Part shown: positions 33,714 through 43,214 of the stretch, piece by piece | Numbering within the stretch: the stretch's first letter is position 1 | Layout of the letters: the number at the start of each line of letters is the position of its first letter | DNA from: JAIYDQ01 sp034408855 | GTDB taxonomy: Bacteria; Planctomycetota; Planctomycetia; Pirellulales; Pirellulaceae | DNA: 64,000 nucleotides | Assembly: GCA_034408855.1 (NCBI GenBank) | Contig: JAWXCK010000152.1 | Location: forward strand, 33,159-97,158 | Direction of reading: 5' to 3' | The notes under the pieces: model-generated | The model's input: the letters and a program-made list of their open reading frames with translations, nothing else | What the model was told of the DNA's origin: nothing | The model's database searches: none | Made by a program: the position numbers and the translations under genes

Positions 33714-35858
33714 TTAGTCGGCTCCTTTTGGGTCAATTTGTCGTAATGCTTTTCGATGTAGCGCGGCGTAGCAATCGGGTAGATCGAAATGGGCAAGGAC
33801 GTTGGGTAGCAACGTCGACAACGGCCAATCGTAGTGCTCGCTCTCGGCGATCGACGCGTACGAAATCAATGCATTTTTGAGCGTGACCTGCTGAACGTTT
33901 CCCGACATCACGGCGGCGAAGGTAGCTGGGAGTGCGCCCCAGCCGCGTCCTACGATGTGTATGTCGGTGTGCCCCACCGAGGCAAGCCAGTCGAGAACTC
34001 GCAATACATCGAAGGTCTTTTGGCCCAAGTATGGGCGATCGAGCATCAGACTATGAATCGCATAAAAGTAGTCGTTGCCGTAGGCGCTATGAAACGATTT
34101 GGGATCGCACGTCTCCGGCTTCGATTCTCCGATGCCACGAACGTCACAGGCAAAGAGTGGCGAATCGGGCTCTAACTTCATAATCTCGCCAATCAACGAT
34201 TCCGTTCGCAATTCGTTATCGCTGGAAAGGTGCGACACATAAAGAATCGCTCGCTTGCCGGCACGCGGCGGTCTCGAATACCAACTTTCATTGGCCAGTC
34301 GATAGACAATCGCATGAACACCGGGCTCGGTATCGACGGTATATGCCATCGCATGCTTGGTCGGAAAGCCACGTGTTCCGAGCAGTCGCCAATTGCGGTA
34401 GTCCGGTACATCGGTCGGCTTGGCGGGCAATTTGAGCACGTCCGCGATCGCACGCTTCAACGGTTCGCCTTGAAGTGGTGGTCGCGACGCCACGAATGCT
34501 CGCGATTTTTCTCGCGTGAAATCAAATACACGACGAGTATCATCAAGGGCCGCGACTTGACCTCGCGGAGTACACCAAAGAGTCTCGTCCTTTTCGATCG
34601 TAAGGTCGGGTTCAGCCGTAAATGCAACTTTGGTCGTTGCATGCAGTACACCATCGAAATGGCGATCTCGATTGTCAGCAGGCTTACCCGACGCATGATT
34701 GAACCACGAGTACATCGCTTCGCGATTCTCCTGCGTATAACCGTGACCTGTCGGACCGACGAACAACGCGACGTTCTCTTCTGCGCCGAGAAGGCGATAA
34801 AGTCGCCTCAATCGCTCGTAAGTTTCTTCCGATCCTCGAACGTCGAAATAGTCTCGTTCTTTAGCGAGTATGACAATCGGTTTCGGAGCCATTGCCGCCA
34901 AGAAGTCGGCATGATCTAGATCGAGCGACAGAGCGCGCGGCGGGCATTGTTCGGTATCTTGAGGGAGTTCATTCTCCATGTTGCGACGAAACGTTGTCAC
35001 GAAGCAAGCTGGTGCGGCCATCGACCAGCGCGGCTCGACGCCACATAACCAAGTTGTCAGCGTGCCGCCTCCCGAGTTACCTGTCACGCCGATCCGCTGC
35101 TTGTCGACTTCGGGTCTGGTCATCAAATAGTCGAGAGCCCGAATACCATCCCACGCACACCACATGCCGAAGAATTCGCCGACCAGAAACTGTTGGTTGC
35201 CTGCATGAAGATGCTCATGCGTCCCCGAGCCTATTCGAGGTGAAAGATCGTCTTTAACGTATTGCAATCGCTCCCCTTGGCCGATCGGATCATAGATCAA
35301 ACAGACATAGCCGAGCCGAGCCAACCCTTGAGCAAACGATTGGTAAGCCTCAGCCGCCTTTCCGTTGGCGGAGTGACCGCAGTTTCCGACGACGGCAGGC
35401 ATCGGCCCCGTCGTCCCATTGGGAATATAAAGATTGGCGGTTACCGGAAATCCCGGGCGACTCTCGAAAATAATGTTCTCAATCCGATATGCACCGCGCT
35501 CGACCGTCGACGTTACTTTGGCGTTCAACGGTGTTCGTTCAGGCTCGGGGCCAAAGGCCTTGCGTATACGCTCCTGTGCTGAACGAACGTAGTTCTCGGC
35601 GTCCGACTTGGTCTTGAGTCGACCGATATTCTGAATATGGCGTTCGCCCGATGCTCGAACCTGACTTACAAAAAACTCATGTACCATCCGCGGGAAGCGG
35701 TTCATCGGCTCGAGTTCGCTCGCAGCCTTCGCTGAAGAAGCAAAGTGCCAAGACATCAGCGGCATCGCAGCGGCGTGCGCTCCAATCGATTGCAACATTC
35801 GGCGGCGAGTGCGACCGTGTTTATTTGGTTGGTTTGGTGACTGACTATGGATTGTCAT
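33714..35858 (-). CDS. Exported double alpha/beta-hydrolase (acetyl xylan esterase-like)
   Basis: A 714-aa protein with a Tat signal (GRTRRRMLQSIGAHAAAMP, about 15-35). The first alpha/beta-hydrolase domain (about 120-400) has FPVTANLYIPN, the oxyanion-region IYDPIGQGER and the nucleophile elbow GVTGNSGGGT with Ser262. It resembles planctomycete acetyl xylan esterase-like hydrolases, which deacetylate polysaccharides. A second hydrolase-like domain (about 490-700) has GRGWG at 637-641 where the nucleophile elbow should be, so it has no serine and is probably structural or substrate binding. It converges on the two-component operon. Confidence 0.88.
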   Translation of the reverse strand: MTIHSQSPNQPNKHGRTRRRMLQSIGAHAAAMPLMSWHFASSAKAASELEPMNRFPRMVHEFFVSQVRASGERHIQNIGRLKTKSDAENYVRSAQERIRKAFGPEPERTPLNAKVTSTVERGAYRIENIIFESRPGFPVTANLYIPNGTTGPMPAVVGNCGHSANGKAAEAYQSFAQGLARLGYVCLIYDPIGQGERLQYVKDDLSPRIGSGTHEHLHAGNQQFLVGEFFGMWCAWDGIRALDYLMTRPEVDKQRIGVTGNSGGGTLTTWLCGVEPRWSMAAPACFVTTFRRNMENELPQDTEQCPPRALSLDLDHADFLAAMAPKPIVILAKERDYFDVRGSEETYERLRRLYRLLGAEENVALFVGPTGHGYTQENREAMYSWFNHASGKPADNRDRHFDGVLHATTKVAFTAEPDLTIEKDETLWCTPRGQVAALDDTRRVFDFTREKSRAFVASRPPLQGEPLKRAIADVLKLPAKPTDVPDYRNWRLLGTRGFPTKHAMAYTVDTEPGVHAIVYRLANESWYSRPPRAGKRAILYVSHLSSDNELRTESLIGEIMKLEPDSPLFACDVRGIGESKPETCDPKSFHSAYGNDYFYAIHSLMLDRPYLGQKTFDVLRVLDWLASVGHTDIHIVGRGWGALPATFAAVMSGNVQQVTLKNALISYASIAESEHYDWPLSTLLPNVLAHFDLPDCYAALHRKALRQIDPKGAD

Positions 35859-35978
35859 GCAAGGTTCTCCTGAGTAACGTTCTTGACAAACGAATGATAA
35901 GTATCCAACTCGCGAAAAAATCTCAACGGCAAGCTGGAATCCTACCCCAATTTAGCGGATCGACTTTGAACTAGGGAA

Positions 35979-37943
35979 TCAATTGGATCTAGCGTAGTCG
36001 GTAGGCACATACTCGACCCACAATGTTTTAACATCTTTGCCTGTTTCAATTTTCCACGTATTATTGGGCGTCGCGGAACGACGGACATCAAAATCGCGTG
36101 ATTCGGTATGAACACCTGTGTCGTCTTTCCAGTGGAAGGTGACGCGAGTCATATCTTGCTGTGGAAGGCGATAGAGCAAATGCAATTCGGCGCGGCGATA
36201 GCGTTTGCCACCATTGTTATGAAAGCGAACTTGAATCGGTTGCGCAACTTTATCTATTTCGCCAGATCCCCAGCAGAAGCTCTGCGACCAAAAATCCTTC
36301 GGCTCGTCACCTTCACGAGTGATATGCCAATCGCGGACCAGCGGTTGCCACGACTTACTACCATCAGTCGAATAGTCGATGTGGTACTCGATTTCAGGTG
36401 ACGGCGGATTTGACGACGCGACATGTGCCGCAGCGTATAGACCGACCGTCGCAGCACGGCGTGGGGCCGCCAATTCAAGGGTGACGCGAGGTGAGTCGAA
36501 TGCGCCTGCAATACGATTCGCTTCGGCTTGTTCGAGATTCGGCCCGGCGCTGACAATCGCTTGTCCCGATGCCTGGAATGTGACTCGCGATCCGCTTTCC
36601 GATAATCGCGGAATGATCGACGAATTCGCCTGGCATACCGTCGTGATCTGAAGCTGTGTGTTTGCGAGTTCCTTTGCGCTTGCAGCAAAGCGAAGCCAAT
36701 ATTGCCGATGCCCCTTCGCCCGATCCGTCAAATCGATCGCCCCGTCGCGAAGCTTTTCGGGGACATGCCAGGTTCCTCCTCGGTTGGTCGAGATCGATAC
36801 GCCACTCTGAAATGCTCCGGTAATTACCAAACCATTGCGGCACCCTGGCTGATAGATCGCCCAAGCTTCGTTGTTGGGTGGCGTAGCTGCGATGATGTAG
36901 GGGGACTGGAATTCGAACGTGACATGCTGGTCGCTCTCATCGATAACTCCTTCGCGATAGTCACTGTTCGTAAAATCTGGACGATATACAAAAACCGCGT
37001 TGGCATAACGAGCTTGTCCGTCATGATGTCCTGATCCATTTTTCGAGCCGTACATCTTTTCAGGCTGGTTAACCCACGTTCGCGGGCGTTCGGGGCCGGC
37101 GATTCCGTTGGTATTGTAATTGCGTCCCCAATAGACAAACGTGCGTCCGTCGTCGAGCCCCGGCTCGACGTAGCGTCGCATCGACTCACCGCGTCGTAAA
37201 TGCGTTATCGGCGGTGAGCCAGCGTAACCCGCCAAATACTCGGCTGATTGAAACGAATCGAAGGCTTGGCCGTCGTCAGGGTGCAGTCCGCAAACTAACC
37301 ATCCTTGCTGTTTGGCATCCGAAGTTTTCGATTTAATGCATCGCTGCAGGTCTTGCTTGATTTCGGCAATGGACAGCAGCCGCTGGTTCCCTTCGCCGAA
37401 GATAACGGTCGACACATCGTGATCGAGCAAGGCCCATCTTCCGTCGCCATAAACGCCACCTTTGAGAAAAACCTCGAACGAATTGTGGCCTGTAACGCCA
37501 ACGACCCGAGCTCGGTTATGGCCCAACAGAACTTCCATTTCGGCGGTCCACTGGGCGTGGGTCGTGCCGCACAAACCCATTCCGTGCGCGAACAAACCTG
37601 TCCAATAGTCCCGAGTGGCTGTCTCCGTATCGTTTCGAAACCCTTTGCCCCAAAGATCTTCGACGCCTTGCTCGCCATGCCAATAATGTGTATTCCGCCA
37701 AAGCCACGATGCAATCGCTCGATGCTCGTCGGTCGTCGGTTTGACGCCAACTACGCGTTCGTACATCGTAGCCTGGGTTGCAGCCAATCGCTCGAAGGTC
37801 GAACAAGCCAATTCTCCGGGATACCAAGGATGATCCGTTGCAACCTGTGGATCGCCGACGCCAGCATTTCCGTGCAACGTATCGATACCGACGACAATAG
37901 CCGCCGCGCAAAGCAATATAAACGTCTGTCGATTCAAGTTCAT
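35979..37943 (-). CDS. Secreted transglutaminase-like protein of unknown role
   Basis: A 654-aa protein with a signal peptide (about 1-23). An N-terminal region carries a transglutaminase/papain-like triad pattern: Cys125 (GMGLCGTTHAQW), His153 (GHNSFEVFL) and Asp174 (RWALLDHD). The long C-terminal half is beta-rich and may be a binding module. The assignment rests on motif order only. I chose the ATG at 37943 because AAAGGA lies about 8 nt upstream; a longer frame reaches 38024, into the PQQ gene. It follows the PQQ-like gene by 32 bp and is probably co-transcribed with it. Confidence 0.75.
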   Translation of the reverse strand: MNLNRQTFILLCAAAIVVGIDTLHGNAGVGDPQVATDHPWYPGELACSTFERLAATQATMYERVVGVKPTTDEHRAIASWLWRNTHYWHGEQGVEDLWGKGFRNDTETATRDYWTGLFAHGMGLCGTTHAQWTAEMEVLLGHNRARVVGVTGHNSFEVFLKGGVYGDGRWALLDHDVSTVIFGEGNQRLLSIAEIKQDLQRCIKSKTSDAKQQGWLVCGLHPDDGQAFDSFQSAEYLAGYAGSPPITHLRRGESMRRYVEPGLDDGRTFVYWGRNYNTNGIAGPERPRTWVNQPEKMYGSKNGSGHHDGQARYANAVFVYRPDFTNSDYREGVIDESDQHVTFEFQSPYIIAATPPNNEAWAIYQPGCRNGLVITGAFQSGVSISTNRGGTWHVPEKLRDGAIDLTDRAKGHRQYWLRFAASAKELANTQLQITTVCQANSSIIPRLSESGSRVTFQASGQAIVSAGPNLEQAEANRIAGAFDSPRVTLELAAPRRAATVGLYAAAHVASSNPPSPEIEYHIDYSTDGSKSWQPLVRDWHITREGDEPKDFWSQSFCWGSGEIDKVAQPIQVRFHNNGGKRYRRAELHLLYRLPQQDMTRVTFHWKDDTGVHTESRDFDVRRSATPNNTWKIETGKDVKTLWVEYVPTDYARSN

Positions 37944-37975
37944 CTGCGATTCCTTTGTTGCAAAATAAGACCGTG

Positions 37976-39310
37976 TCACTTGGTTCCTGACGAACTCTCT
38001 TGAAGGCAGTAAAGCTTCTTCCAACCTCGAAGAAAGAGTTGATTATCGACCGCGACCGGCGATGCGTCGATGGCGTCGTTCAGCTCATTCACAGAAACCA
38101 TATCGAGACTTTCATTGTCCTTGATAACGACGGTCGTACCGCCGCGCCCTACAAAAAAAAGATGACCGTTGGCTAGCATCGGCGAAGCATACAATGAAGT
38201 GACGCCAGCGAGTCGCTTTCGCTCCAACAATGACTTACCCGTACGTGCATCGATGCAACTCAGCACATCGGTATTGCCGGCGGTGAAGAAGAGCCGCTCT
38301 TTACTGACTATTGGGGACGGTACATAGGGCGTTCCTTGTTTGACTTTCCATCGCAATAAGTCATTCCCCGTAATGTCACCACGAGAATCGAGTGGGATGG
38401 CACAGGCGAACGCATCTCGATAGCCACTCATGCAAATGACGGTATCTTGAAAACGAATCGGTGACGGAATCGCGTTGGTCGTTTGGCCTCCGCAAGCCCA
38501 GAGCACCTCGCCCGTGCCTGCGTCGTAGGCTTTGGCACTCCCGGTACCATTGACAACGATAATCGATTTGCCATTGAACTCCGTCACCAACGGGGTATTC
38601 CAAGAAGTCACCTCCCCAGGCCGCTCTGTTCTCCATACCGTCTCGCCAGTTCGCTTATCCAGAGCGATGAGATACGAATCTTCTTCCTGATCCCAGTTGA
38701 CGATTAATAGCTCACCGGCAAGCACCGGCGTTACCGCTTCGCCCCAGCCATAGCGAGTTCGCATGTCACCGAGATCTACTTGCCAAATCAGTTCGCCGTC
38801 GATCGAGTAGCAGAAAATTCCGCGTGAGCCAAAGGAAGCGTAAAGTCGTTCACCATCAGTTGTTGGAGAACCGGCGGCGTTGGTGTGCGTTTCATGTCGA
38901 CCTTCATGCGGAACTTGCTCGGTAGCAATCTTCTGCCAACGACGCTCGCCCGTGTTTCGATCAAAACTTGTCACGATATACCGATAGAAAAATTCGTCGG
39001 GAATCGTCTTGGCACGAGTATCGTTACTGACTGGCTTTGGACTCTTACGTTGGGTCTTTTCTGCCGAGAGCACAAACACTTGGTTTTCCAGTACGATCGG
39101 CGTTGCGGAACCTTCGCCGGGAAGCTCGGCGATCCAAGCGATATTGGTTTTCAAATCCCAATGCAATGGTGGACGAGCTTGCATTCCCGCAACGCCATCT
39201 GCCGTCGGTCCTCGCCATTGCATCCAATTTTCGGAAGCGTTTCCATTTGCTAGATCGACGATGACAATCGCCAAGACTAGAAATATCCATTCTCGAAATC
39301 GCGTCATCAT
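37976..39310 (-). CDS. Exported PQQ-like beta-propeller protein
   Basis: A 444-aa paralogue of the protein at 2946-4214. The signal peptide (about 1-25, ending NGNA-SE) is followed by WMQWRGPTADGVA and propeller blades such as TSFDRNTGERRWQKIA, IALDKRTGETVWRTERP and SCIDARTGKSLLERKR. Family members are periplasmic propellers, mostly without proven PQQ binding. It starts at ATG 39310 or 39307, and the transglutaminase-like gene lies 32 bp downstream. Confidence 0.88.
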   Translation of the reverse strand: MMTRFREWIFLVLAIVIVDLANGNASENWMQWRGPTADGVAGMQARPPLHWDLKTNIAWIAELPGEGSATPIVLENQVFVLSAEKTQRKSPKPVSNDTRAKTIPDEFFYRYIVTSFDRNTGERRWQKIATEQVPHEGRHETHTNAAGSPTTDGERLYASFGSRGIFCYSIDGELIWQVDLGDMRTRYGWGEAVTPVLAGELLIVNWDQEEDSYLIALDKRTGETVWRTERPGEVTSWNTPLVTEFNGKSIIVVNGTGSAKAYDAGTGEVLWACGGQTTNAIPSPIRFQDTVICMSGYRDAFACAIPLDSRGDITGNDLLRWKVKQGTPYVPSPIVSKERLFFTAGNTDVLSCIDARTGKSLLERKRLAGVTSLYASPMLANGHLFFVGRGGTTVVIKDNESLDMVSVNELNDAIDASPVAVDNQLFLRGWKKLYCLQESSSGTK

Positions 39311-39313
39311 GGC

Positions 39314-39505
39314 TTACTTTCTTAGGTGAGGCATTGACAATACAAGTGAATTCCCGCAATTCGCGAAAGTTGCATCGAATGAACTTGTAGGTAAACTGAC
39401 GATGGGGTAACCGCTAACCAAATGCAAATCGGAAGAATCATTTGCAATTGCCAAGTCGAGCCATTGGAGTAGCCTTGGCTCAGAATCATTCAATACATCG
39501 GTCAT
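39314..39505 (-). pseudogene. Remnant of a PilT/GspE-type secretion ATPase gene (N-terminal tip)
   Basis: A 63-codon frame whose first 34 residues (LLQWLDLAIANDSSDLHLVS and GYP) match the N-terminal 'SDLHL..G.PP' region shared by PilT and GspE/PilB ATPases. Intact members have more than 350 residues with Walker motifs. Here the match stops after GYP and the rest is unrelated, ending 3 bp before the PQQ gene start. It is best explained as the 5' stump left by a deletion. Confidence 0.6.
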
Positions 39506-39561
39506 TCAAATAGCCTTCGCTCGTTTCACATGCGTTCTGGCGTATTGGTCGCGTATTTGAT

Positions 39562-40701
39562 CTACTTCGATGAGAATTGAAAAGTTGTTGTCGACTGATA
39601 CGTTTGCCCTGGCTTCAAAAGCGTCGAGGGAAAGCTTGGTTGGTTTGGACTGTCGGGATAGTGCTGGGTCTCCAAACAAAATCCGCCGCGATGCAGATAA
39701 GGCTTACCAGCTTTTCCCGTCAGTCGACCGTCGAGAAAGTTCCCGCAATAGAATTGAACACCGGGTTCCGTCGTTTTGATTTCGAGAACTCGACCCGAGG
39801 TCGGTTCGTAAACTCTCGCGGCAAGCGTCAAGGACGAATCGTTCGCCGGTTTATCCAAGACGAAATTATGATCGTATCCGATTCCGAATTTGAGCTGCTC
39901 ATTGTCCTGAGCAATATCGCGTCCGATCGCTTTGGGCGTTGTAAAATCGAACGGAGTTCCGGCAACGGGTGCTAGTTCACCAAGCGGTATCGAGCCTTTG
40001 TCGATCGGTGTGTATTTTTTAGCGTTGAGCATCAGTTCATGATCAAGGATCGTTCCTTCCCCTTCGCCTTTCAAATTGAAATAAGTATGCTGCGTCAGAT
40101 TCAAATGCGTTGACTTGTCGGTTGTCGCTTGGTAATCGACTTTTAAAGTGTTGTCGTTTGTCAATGTATAGGTAACCTTGCATTGAAGATTGCCTGGATA
40201 ACCTTCTTGCATATCTCTGGAAAGGTGCGTCAACTCGAGCGACATTCCTTTATCGGTTTGAACGGGCTTTGCCTCCCAAACGACTTTGTCAAATCCAATG
40301 ACTCCACCATGCAAATGGTTAGGAGCGTTGTTGATCGCCATCGCGTAGGCGGTACCGTCGATAGTAAAAGTTCCTTTGGCGATGCGATTGCCGTAGCGAC
40401 CGACGACAGCTCCAAAATAAGGGCGGTCGACCGCGTTCATGTAGCTTTCGACGCGGTTATAGCCCAATGCGATGTCCGCAACTTTGCCGGTTCTATCAGG
40501 AACCATAATAGACGTGATAATGGCGCCGTAGTTCGTTACCTTGACCGTTATGCCTGACGCATTGGAAAGTGTAAATAACTGGATACTATCGAAGTCTTCG
40601 GTTTTAATCTGCGACATAGCTGGCCCTTGATAAGAGGCGATGAAGGCAAAGGAAAGGAGCGTGGGAAGGAACCAGTTTGGGGATCGATCGCAGCTTTTCA
40701 T
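39562..40701 (-). CDS. galM: Secreted aldose 1-epimerase
   Basis: A 379-aa mutarotase with an N-terminal signal peptide (about 1-30). The family motifs are present: VTNYGAIITSIMVPDR, GAVVGRYGNRIAKG, NHLHGG with the substrate-binding His, THLNLTQHTYFNL with the catalytic His, and GVQFYCGNF near the catalytic Glu. It interconverts alpha and beta anomers of aldoses such as galactose or glucose. Export suggests it acts on sugars freed outside the cytoplasm, in keeping with the neighbouring polysaccharide genes. It is separate from the pilT-like remnant downstream. Confidence 0.94.
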   Translation of the reverse strand: MKSCDRSPNWFLPTLLSFAFIASYQGPAMSQIKTEDFDSIQLFTLSNASGITVKVTNYGAIITSIMVPDRTGKVADIALGYNRVESYMNAVDRPYFGAVVGRYGNRIAKGTFTIDGTAYAMAINNAPNHLHGGVIGFDKVVWEAKPVQTDKGMSLELTHLSRDMQEGYPGNLQCKVTYTLTNDNTLKVDYQATTDKSTHLNLTQHTYFNLKGEGEGTILDHELMLNAKKYTPIDKGSIPLGELAPVAGTPFDFTTPKAIGRDIAQDNEQLKFGIGYDHNFVLDKPANDSSLTLAARVYEPTSGRVLEIKTTEPGVQFYCGNFLDGRLTGKAGKPYLHRGGFCLETQHYPDSPNQPSFPSTLLKPGQTYQSTTTFQFSSK

Positions 40702-40796
40702 GAATTGAACTCTTTCTCAACGTAGAATCGTTATGGATAGACAAGCAATTGTGTTTTCGCTTCGAACCATGATAGCATGCTGCAATTCTAACAAAA

Positions 40797-41318
40797 TCAA
40801 GAATCACCGAACGACAGCTCGATTTCGCGAGGCTCAACGAAATTTTCGAATCGCAGTTGATGGTCATCAAGGTCGATCAACCAAGAACTCGCTCGCCGCA
40901 ATCGAAATACGGCTATCGCCGCCGTCGGCATGACGATCGCTTTCCCTGAAAGCATCGACGCTAAAATCTCCGTGCCTGGGTTGTGTCCGATGACCAACAA
41001 CGTCTTCGAATCCGAAGTTGCATTGGTCGCTATCGACTCCAGGATCTTGTTGGGACTGGCTAGGTAAAGTTCTTGAAGGTCAAACTCGGTACACGGCTCG
41101 GCGAACTGTTTTAGGACTAGCTCTTTGGTTTGTTGCGTTCGAACGGCACTACTCGACAGTACACTGTCGGGGACCAAGTCGTTCTCGACAAGCCAACGCG
41201 CCATCATCGGTGCTGCTTGACGACCTCGATCATTGAGCGGACGATCGAAATCCGCCAGCGACTCGTTGGCCCAAGAGCTTTTCGCATGTCGCATCAAGAT
41301 CAAATATCGATCGCTCAT
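40797..41318 (-). CDS. sixA: SixA-like phosphohistidine phosphatase
   Basis: A 173-aa histidine-phosphatase domain protein. It has the RHG motif (LILMRHAKSSW), the second active-site pattern LSSSAVRTQQT, and the second catalytic His in LLVIGHNPG. The short length without a guard domain is typical of SixA, which removes phosphate from histidine in phosphotransfer proteins. The start overlaps the stop codon of the upstream caspase-like gene (ATGA), so the two are translationally coupled. The partner phosphoprotein is unknown. Confidence 0.88.
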   Translation of the reverse strand: MSDRYLILMRHAKSSWANESLADFDRPLNDRGRQAAPMMARWLVENDLVPDSVLSSSAVRTQQTKELVLKQFAEPCTEFDLQELYLASPNKILESIATNATSDSKTLLVIGHNPGTEILASMLSGKAIVMPTAAIAVFRLRRASSWLIDLDDHQLRFENFVEPREIELSFGDS

Positions 41319-42394
41319 GGCGGAACCCTCGACGTTGATTCCATTTCAGACGGCACCAAAAGATGGGCGAGTTCAACAAGATAGGTTTCGAGCTTTGCAA
41401 AGTATTCGGCTTCGGAAAACTCCTGCTTGCGAAGCCGATGCGCTTCGATCTCGTTTTCCAACTCGACAATCTTGAGCTGCTGCGTTTCTGTAAGCGAAGT
41501 AAACGCAGTATGCTCTCTGACATAAACGCGCCTGGCCAGCGTCCCATCCATCTTCGAGCCTTCGACAGGAGCCTTGGCCGCTCGAACACCGCGAAAAAAA
41601 TTGGCCGGTGTCCCACGCTGATCACCATTGTCGTCGATCAAAGCTTGTTCGGATGCTATCCGACCTTCATCGGCATACCATTTGGCGAGGTTACCCGAAG
41701 CGACGACAAAGGCTTCTAAAATGGAAACGCTCCCGTCATGATCCAGGTCCGATGTGGGTGCCATAATCGACTGCGAAAGGTAGTCACCAAATCGAGAAAA
41801 ATTTTGTTCGGAACCACTCTTCGTGGCCGTGACGATGACTCGGTTGGGTCCAGAAAGGGCGTTCAAGAACGGTGCGCTGCTGGATGCACAGACGACGATG
41901 CGCCATCGAGCAGGACAGGCGCTGATCGCGTTGGCTAAATCATCTGCCGATAGATCGGGACCAACCGCGTTAAAATTAGCGACTTTCAGTTGATAAGTCC
42001 CGTGCCCGATCAGAATGAGCCAACGTTCGCGATCCTCAGATTTCTCGCCGTCCTCAATCCATTCAAGAATCTGCTGGCGACTCGAGTGACTGACGTCTGA
42101 AACTGCCGATGCGACTTCGTCTCGATCGCCGATGATCCGAGCGTTCATCGATTCTGGGAAAGCTGCTTGCCAGCGATAGGCCCAGACTTTGAAATCGTCG
42201 AAATACTCATCGGTGCCACTGGCGCCAATCACGATAATCGCTTGGCTGGGCTCTGCTTCGACGGCTTCAGCATCAGTAGGCAAACCAAGGACTACGCTCG
42301 ATAGAAATACAATCAAGCATAGTCCAAGACGAACAACGCAGAACTTACGTTTCGCCCGCCACTGAATGAGCAGTTTAGGTTTCAATCGAACCAT
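41315..42394 (-). CDS. Secreted caspase-like (C13/C14-fold) protein with EF-hand
   Basis: A 359-aa protein with a signal peptide or anchor (about 18-45) and a caspase-like domain (about 50-270). The His is in LILIGHGTY (His131), and the second motif is VVCASSSAPFLNALSGPNRV (Cys169 at its start), followed by VTATKSGSEQN. An EF-hand loop DLDHDGSVSILEAF follows at about 215-228, and DDNGD further on. The C-terminus (about 305-350) is a likely coiled coil. Relatives keep GHG and a TASxSGP segment where caspases have their Cys. Cys169 lies three residues before the position where I would expect the nucleophile, which here is Ser. It is coupled to sixA. Confidence 0.75.
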   Translation of the reverse strand: MVRLKPKLLIQWRAKRKFCVVRLGLCLIVFLSSVVLGLPTDAEAVEAEPSQAIIVIGASGTDEYFDDFKVWAYRWQAAFPESMNARIIGDRDEVASAVSDVSHSSRQQILEWIEDGEKSEDRERWLILIGHGTYQLKVANFNAVGPDLSADDLANAISACPARWRIVVCASSSAPFLNALSGPNRVIVTATKSGSEQNFSRFGDYLSQSIMAPTSDLDHDGSVSILEAFVVASGNLAKWYADEGRIASEQALIDDNGDQRGTPANFFRGVRAAKAPVEGSKMDGTLARRVYVREHTAFTSLTETQQLKIVELENEIEAHRLRKQEFSEAEYFAKLETYLVELAHLLVPSEMESTSRVPP

Positions 42395-42522
42395 TAAGAC
42401 GATGCACTCAATTGTGAAACAACCAATGCCACTCTAATCAACCGACGACGTAGAACCGTCGAACCCGCAACAGTATACAGGAAAAAAGTCAAAAAAGTTA
42501 CCGAGTACGGTCGCAAGACCAA

Positions 42523-43182
42523 CTAGGCAGGACGGGCTTGCCGTGCACGGACTAGGTCAACGAGGTTGGTCAGAACCTCTTCCTCGGAGAGTCCGTCGGT
42601 GTGAACGATCGTAGCATCCAGAGCCGGTTTCATCGCACCTATTGTGCGATTTGTGTCCTCGACATCGCGTTGAGATTGCTGAGCGAGTATTTCTTCGTAG
42701 TTCGCCAAAAGGCCTTGTGACATCAGTTGACTTACGCGTCGATGTGCACGTTCTTCGGGCGAGGCCGTCAAGAAAATTTTGCATTCAGCGTGTGGAAAGG
42801 CAACCGTGCCCTGATCGCGTCCCTCGGTCACAACATTTTGGTCAGCGACCCATTTTTGTTGCAATCGCACCATTTGGCTTCGAACGCGTGGGTTGTCGGC
42901 AATTGGTCGGATTGATTGCGTAACTTCCTGGGTTCGCAACTGGTCGGTCACATCGTCATAATTCATCAACACGCGTTCGTTATCAAACTCGATCACGATC
43001 GAATCTGCAAGTGCGGCGACCGCGTCGTCATCGTTCAAATCGACGTTGCGATTTAGACAGGCTAATGTGACACAACGGTACATGGCTCCCGTATCAAGGA
43101 AGGCAAAACCCAAACGTTCGGCAAGCATTCTCGCCAGCGAACTTTTCCCGGCCCCGGCCGGGCCATCCATCGTAACAATCAT
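42523..43182 (-). CDS. cmk: Cytidylate kinase
   Basis: A 219-aa P-loop kinase. It has the MDGPAGAGKSSLARMLAERL Walker A, FLDTGAMYR, VTEGRDQGTVAFPHA, and the lid RDVEDTNR. It phosphorylates CMP and dCMP with ATP in the cytoplasm. I chose the ATG at 43182 (MIVTMDGPAG); the frame opens four codons earlier at 43194. RDxGT is the usual motif with Asp/Glu context and appears intact. The next gene upstream is the C-terminal half of tgpA, 21-33 bp away on the same strand. Confidence 0.95.
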   Translation of the reverse strand: MIVTMDGPAGAGKSSLARMLAERLGFAFLDTGAMYRCVTLACLNRNVDLNDDDAVAALADSIVIEFDNERVLMNYDDVTDQLRTQEVTQSIRPIADNPRVRSQMVRLQQKWVADQNVVTEGRDQGTVAFPHAECKIFLTASPEERAHRRVSQLMSQGLLANYEEILAQQSQRDVEDTNRTIGAMKPALDATIVHTDGLSEEEVLTNLVDLVRARQARPA

Positions 43183-43214
43183 CAGTACGCACAATAATCG
43201 GGTGAACGTGAAGT

